From Candidatus Zixiibacteriota bacterium (GTDB lineage: Bacteria; Zixibacteria; MSB-5A5; CAIYYT01), in contig JAPLUP010000200.1 in the NCBI GenBank assembly GCA_026397575.1, positions 1 through 5,950 of the forward strand: 5,950 bases of DNA, given 5' to 3'. The notes below the pieces were generated by a model. That model saw only the letters and a list, made by a program, of their open reading frames with translations, ran no database searches and had not been told where the DNA came from. Positions 5,169-5,950 of this stretch are shown piece after piece. The number at the start of each line of letters is the position of its first letter. Position 1 is the first letter of the stretch. A program made the position numbers and the translations under genes.

Positions 5169-5621
5169 ATGACCGACAACGAATATGGTAGGATCTTCTC
5201 TGCCTTCAAAGGTGAAGAGGGTGATCTGATTGCGATTCTGCTGAGGATACAGGAAAAATTCGGTTACATTTCTGAAGACGCTGTCAAACACACCGCCCAG
5301 TTCTTGCGCCTTTCCGAGAATCAGATTTATGGCGTGGCGACTTTCTACTCCAAGTTCCGCTTTACGGAGCCCGGCACAACATCCATCAAGGTCTGCATGG
5401 GAACCGCCTGTCATGTGCACGGCGGCAAACTGCTTTCTGATGCGGTGGGTTGGAAACTCGGAGTGTCTATTGGGCAGGTGACCGAAGATCGCCGCTTTGA
5501 TTTCCAAAGAGTGAACTGCCTTGGCTGCTGCGCATTGGCGCCGGTGGTCAAGATCAACGATCGCGTTCACGCCCGCATGATGGTAACCGGTTTGGAGGAG
5601 ATACTGAGTCGCCGTGAATGA
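5169..5621 (+). CDS. hndA: NuoE/HndA-type [2Fe-2S] subunit of NAD(P)-linked hydrogenase
   Basis: A 150-residue thioredoxin-like [2Fe-2S] protein, about the usual size for NuoE/HndA/HydC subunits. The N-terminal helical part (residues 8-60) includes the family's GYISEDAV and IYGVATFYSKF segments. The cluster ligands are C76 and C81 (CMGTACHVHGG) and C117 and C121 (CLGCCALAP), the standard Cx4C...Cx3C spacing; C120 is an extra cysteine. It acts in the cytoplasm as the electron relay next to the NAD(P)H- and FMN-binding NuoF-like subunit. The open frame extends back to 5007, but that would overlap the previous gene by more than 100 bases. The ATG at 5169 gives a family-like start, with GTG 5157 as an alternative; the ribosome binding site (GAGAG just upstream) is modest. 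Its end overlaps the next gene by eight bases, so the pair is probably translationally coupled. The symbol hndA reflects the hydrogenase context; nuoE or hydC would name the same family. Confidence 0.92.
   Translation: MTDNEYGRIFSAFKGEEGDLIAILLRIQEKFGYISEDAVKHTAQFLRLSENQIYGVATFYSKFRFTEPGTTSIKVCMGTACHVHGGKLLSDAVGWKLGVSIGQVTEDRRFDFQRVNCLGCCALAPVVKINDRVHARMMVTGLEEILSRRE
5594..5600 (+). promoter_or_regulatory. Ribosome binding site for the NuoF-like gene, inside the NuoE-like gene
   Basis: GGAGGAG is a strong Shine-Dalgarno match 13 bases before the GTG at 5614. The spacing is longer than ideal. The nearer ATG at 5618 is in another frame and stops after two codons, so the GTG is the best start. 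Confidence 0.5.
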
Positions 5622-5950
5622 TCTGACAGCAAGAAGACAACAGGCGCAAGCCAAGTGGGACTCCTTGAGCGCGAGCAAAGTTCCGGTCATCCATATCGGA
5701 ACGGCCACCTGTGGCACTGCGGCCGGAGCTTTAGATGTCCTCGAAGCAGTGCGAAAGACACTGGAAGACAATCGACTCGAAGCCACGGTGGTGCAGGTCG
5801 GCTGCATCGGCCCCTGCTACCTGGAACCGTTGATGGACATCACCATGCCGGGTGAGTCCCGCGTCAGCTATGCGAATGTCACGCCCCAGACGGCGAGAAG
5901 GATCATTGAGCGCCTTCTTATCAAAGGCGATCCGTCGCTTGAATTGGCAG
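5614..5950 (+). CDS. NuoF/HydB-type (or HndB-type) [2Fe-2S] subunit, partial at window end
   Basis: The gene starts at GTG 5614, overlapping the previous gene by eight bases, and runs off the window; 112 codons are visible. They form a thioredoxin-like [2Fe-2S] domain: a variable charged leader (residues 1-22), strand VPVIHIG, TCGTAAGA (32-39, C33), and VGCIGPCYLEPLMDI (62-76, C64 and C68), followed by PGESRVSYANVTP. This matches the N-terminal extension of HydB/NuoF-like flavoproteins of bifurcating hydrogenases and formate dehydrogenases, and also free-standing HndB. The ending KGDPSLELA favours the fused NuoF form, which would continue into NADH/FMN-binding and [4Fe-4S] domains. Only three of four expected cluster cysteines are visible in the usual places; a single Cys in the TCGTAAGA segment is common in this subgroup as I recall it. 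The role would be electron entry or exit at NAD(P)H in a complex with the preceding subunit. Confidence 0.85.
   Translation, partial: MNDLTARRQQAQAKWDSLSASKVPVIHIGTATCGTAAGALDVLEAVRKTLEDNRLEATVVQVGCIGPCYLEPLMDITMPGESRVSYANVTPQTARRIIERLLIKGDPSLELA

Noticed and set aside
5097..5807. A 236-codon - strand open frame
   Set aside because: It is antisense to the NuoE-like and NuoF-like genes, with no motif.

Overview
The window looks like chromosomal DNA from an anaerobic, fermentative or syntrophic bacterium with balanced base composition (roughly half GC, by eye). The 16S-type markers needed to name a taxon are absent, so I do not assign one. Every supported gene is on the + strand. There are no tRNAs, rRNAs, CRISPR arrays, insertion sequences or phage genes.

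Layout. (1) 14-1372 is a complete gdhA-type glutamate dehydrogenase with a strong ribosome binding site. (2) 1373-2009 is about 640 bases without a convincing gene. It opens with a GC-rich terminator-like hairpin, then a near-perfect 22-bp palindrome, then a second small hairpin further on, and a weak promoter candidate before the next gene. (3) 2010-2552 encodes an unrecognised 180-residue cysteine-rich protein with zinc-ribbon-like CxxC pairs. (4) 2597-5950 is a tight run of genes of the NAD(P)-linked [FeFe]-hydrogenase type: a stand-alone DRTGG-domain protein; a DRTGG-domain protein fused to a GHKL (anti-sigma/histidine-kinase-like) ATPase; a hydrogenase-like iron-sulfur protein with an N-terminal double [4Fe-4S] ferredoxin domain and a C-terminal RnfB/AcsC-type FeS motif; a NuoE/HndA-type [2Fe-2S] subunit; and the start of a NuoF/HydB-type (or HndB-type) subunit, cut by the window end.

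How they may work together. NuoE- and NuoF-like proteins are the NAD(P)-side electron-transfer subunits of HydABC/HndABCD enzymes, which couple NAD(P)H and ferredoxin to hydrogen. The catalytic [FeFe] subunit would be expected downstream, outside the window. The hydrogenase-like protein inside the window keeps only part of the H-cluster signature: one of the four cubane cysteines is histidine, and the catalytic proton-transfer cysteine and a conserved glutamate are replaced. It is therefore more likely a sensor, an electron-transfer accessory or a differently cofactored paralog than the main H2 catalyst. Together with the GHKL ATPase and two DRTGG modules it looks like a redox-linked regulatory set; that role is inference.

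The most interesting points are the His-for-Cys replacements at two separate iron-sulfur sites of the same protein, the DRTGG-GHKL fusion next to a free DRTGG paralog, and the orphan cysteine-rich gene leading into the cluster.
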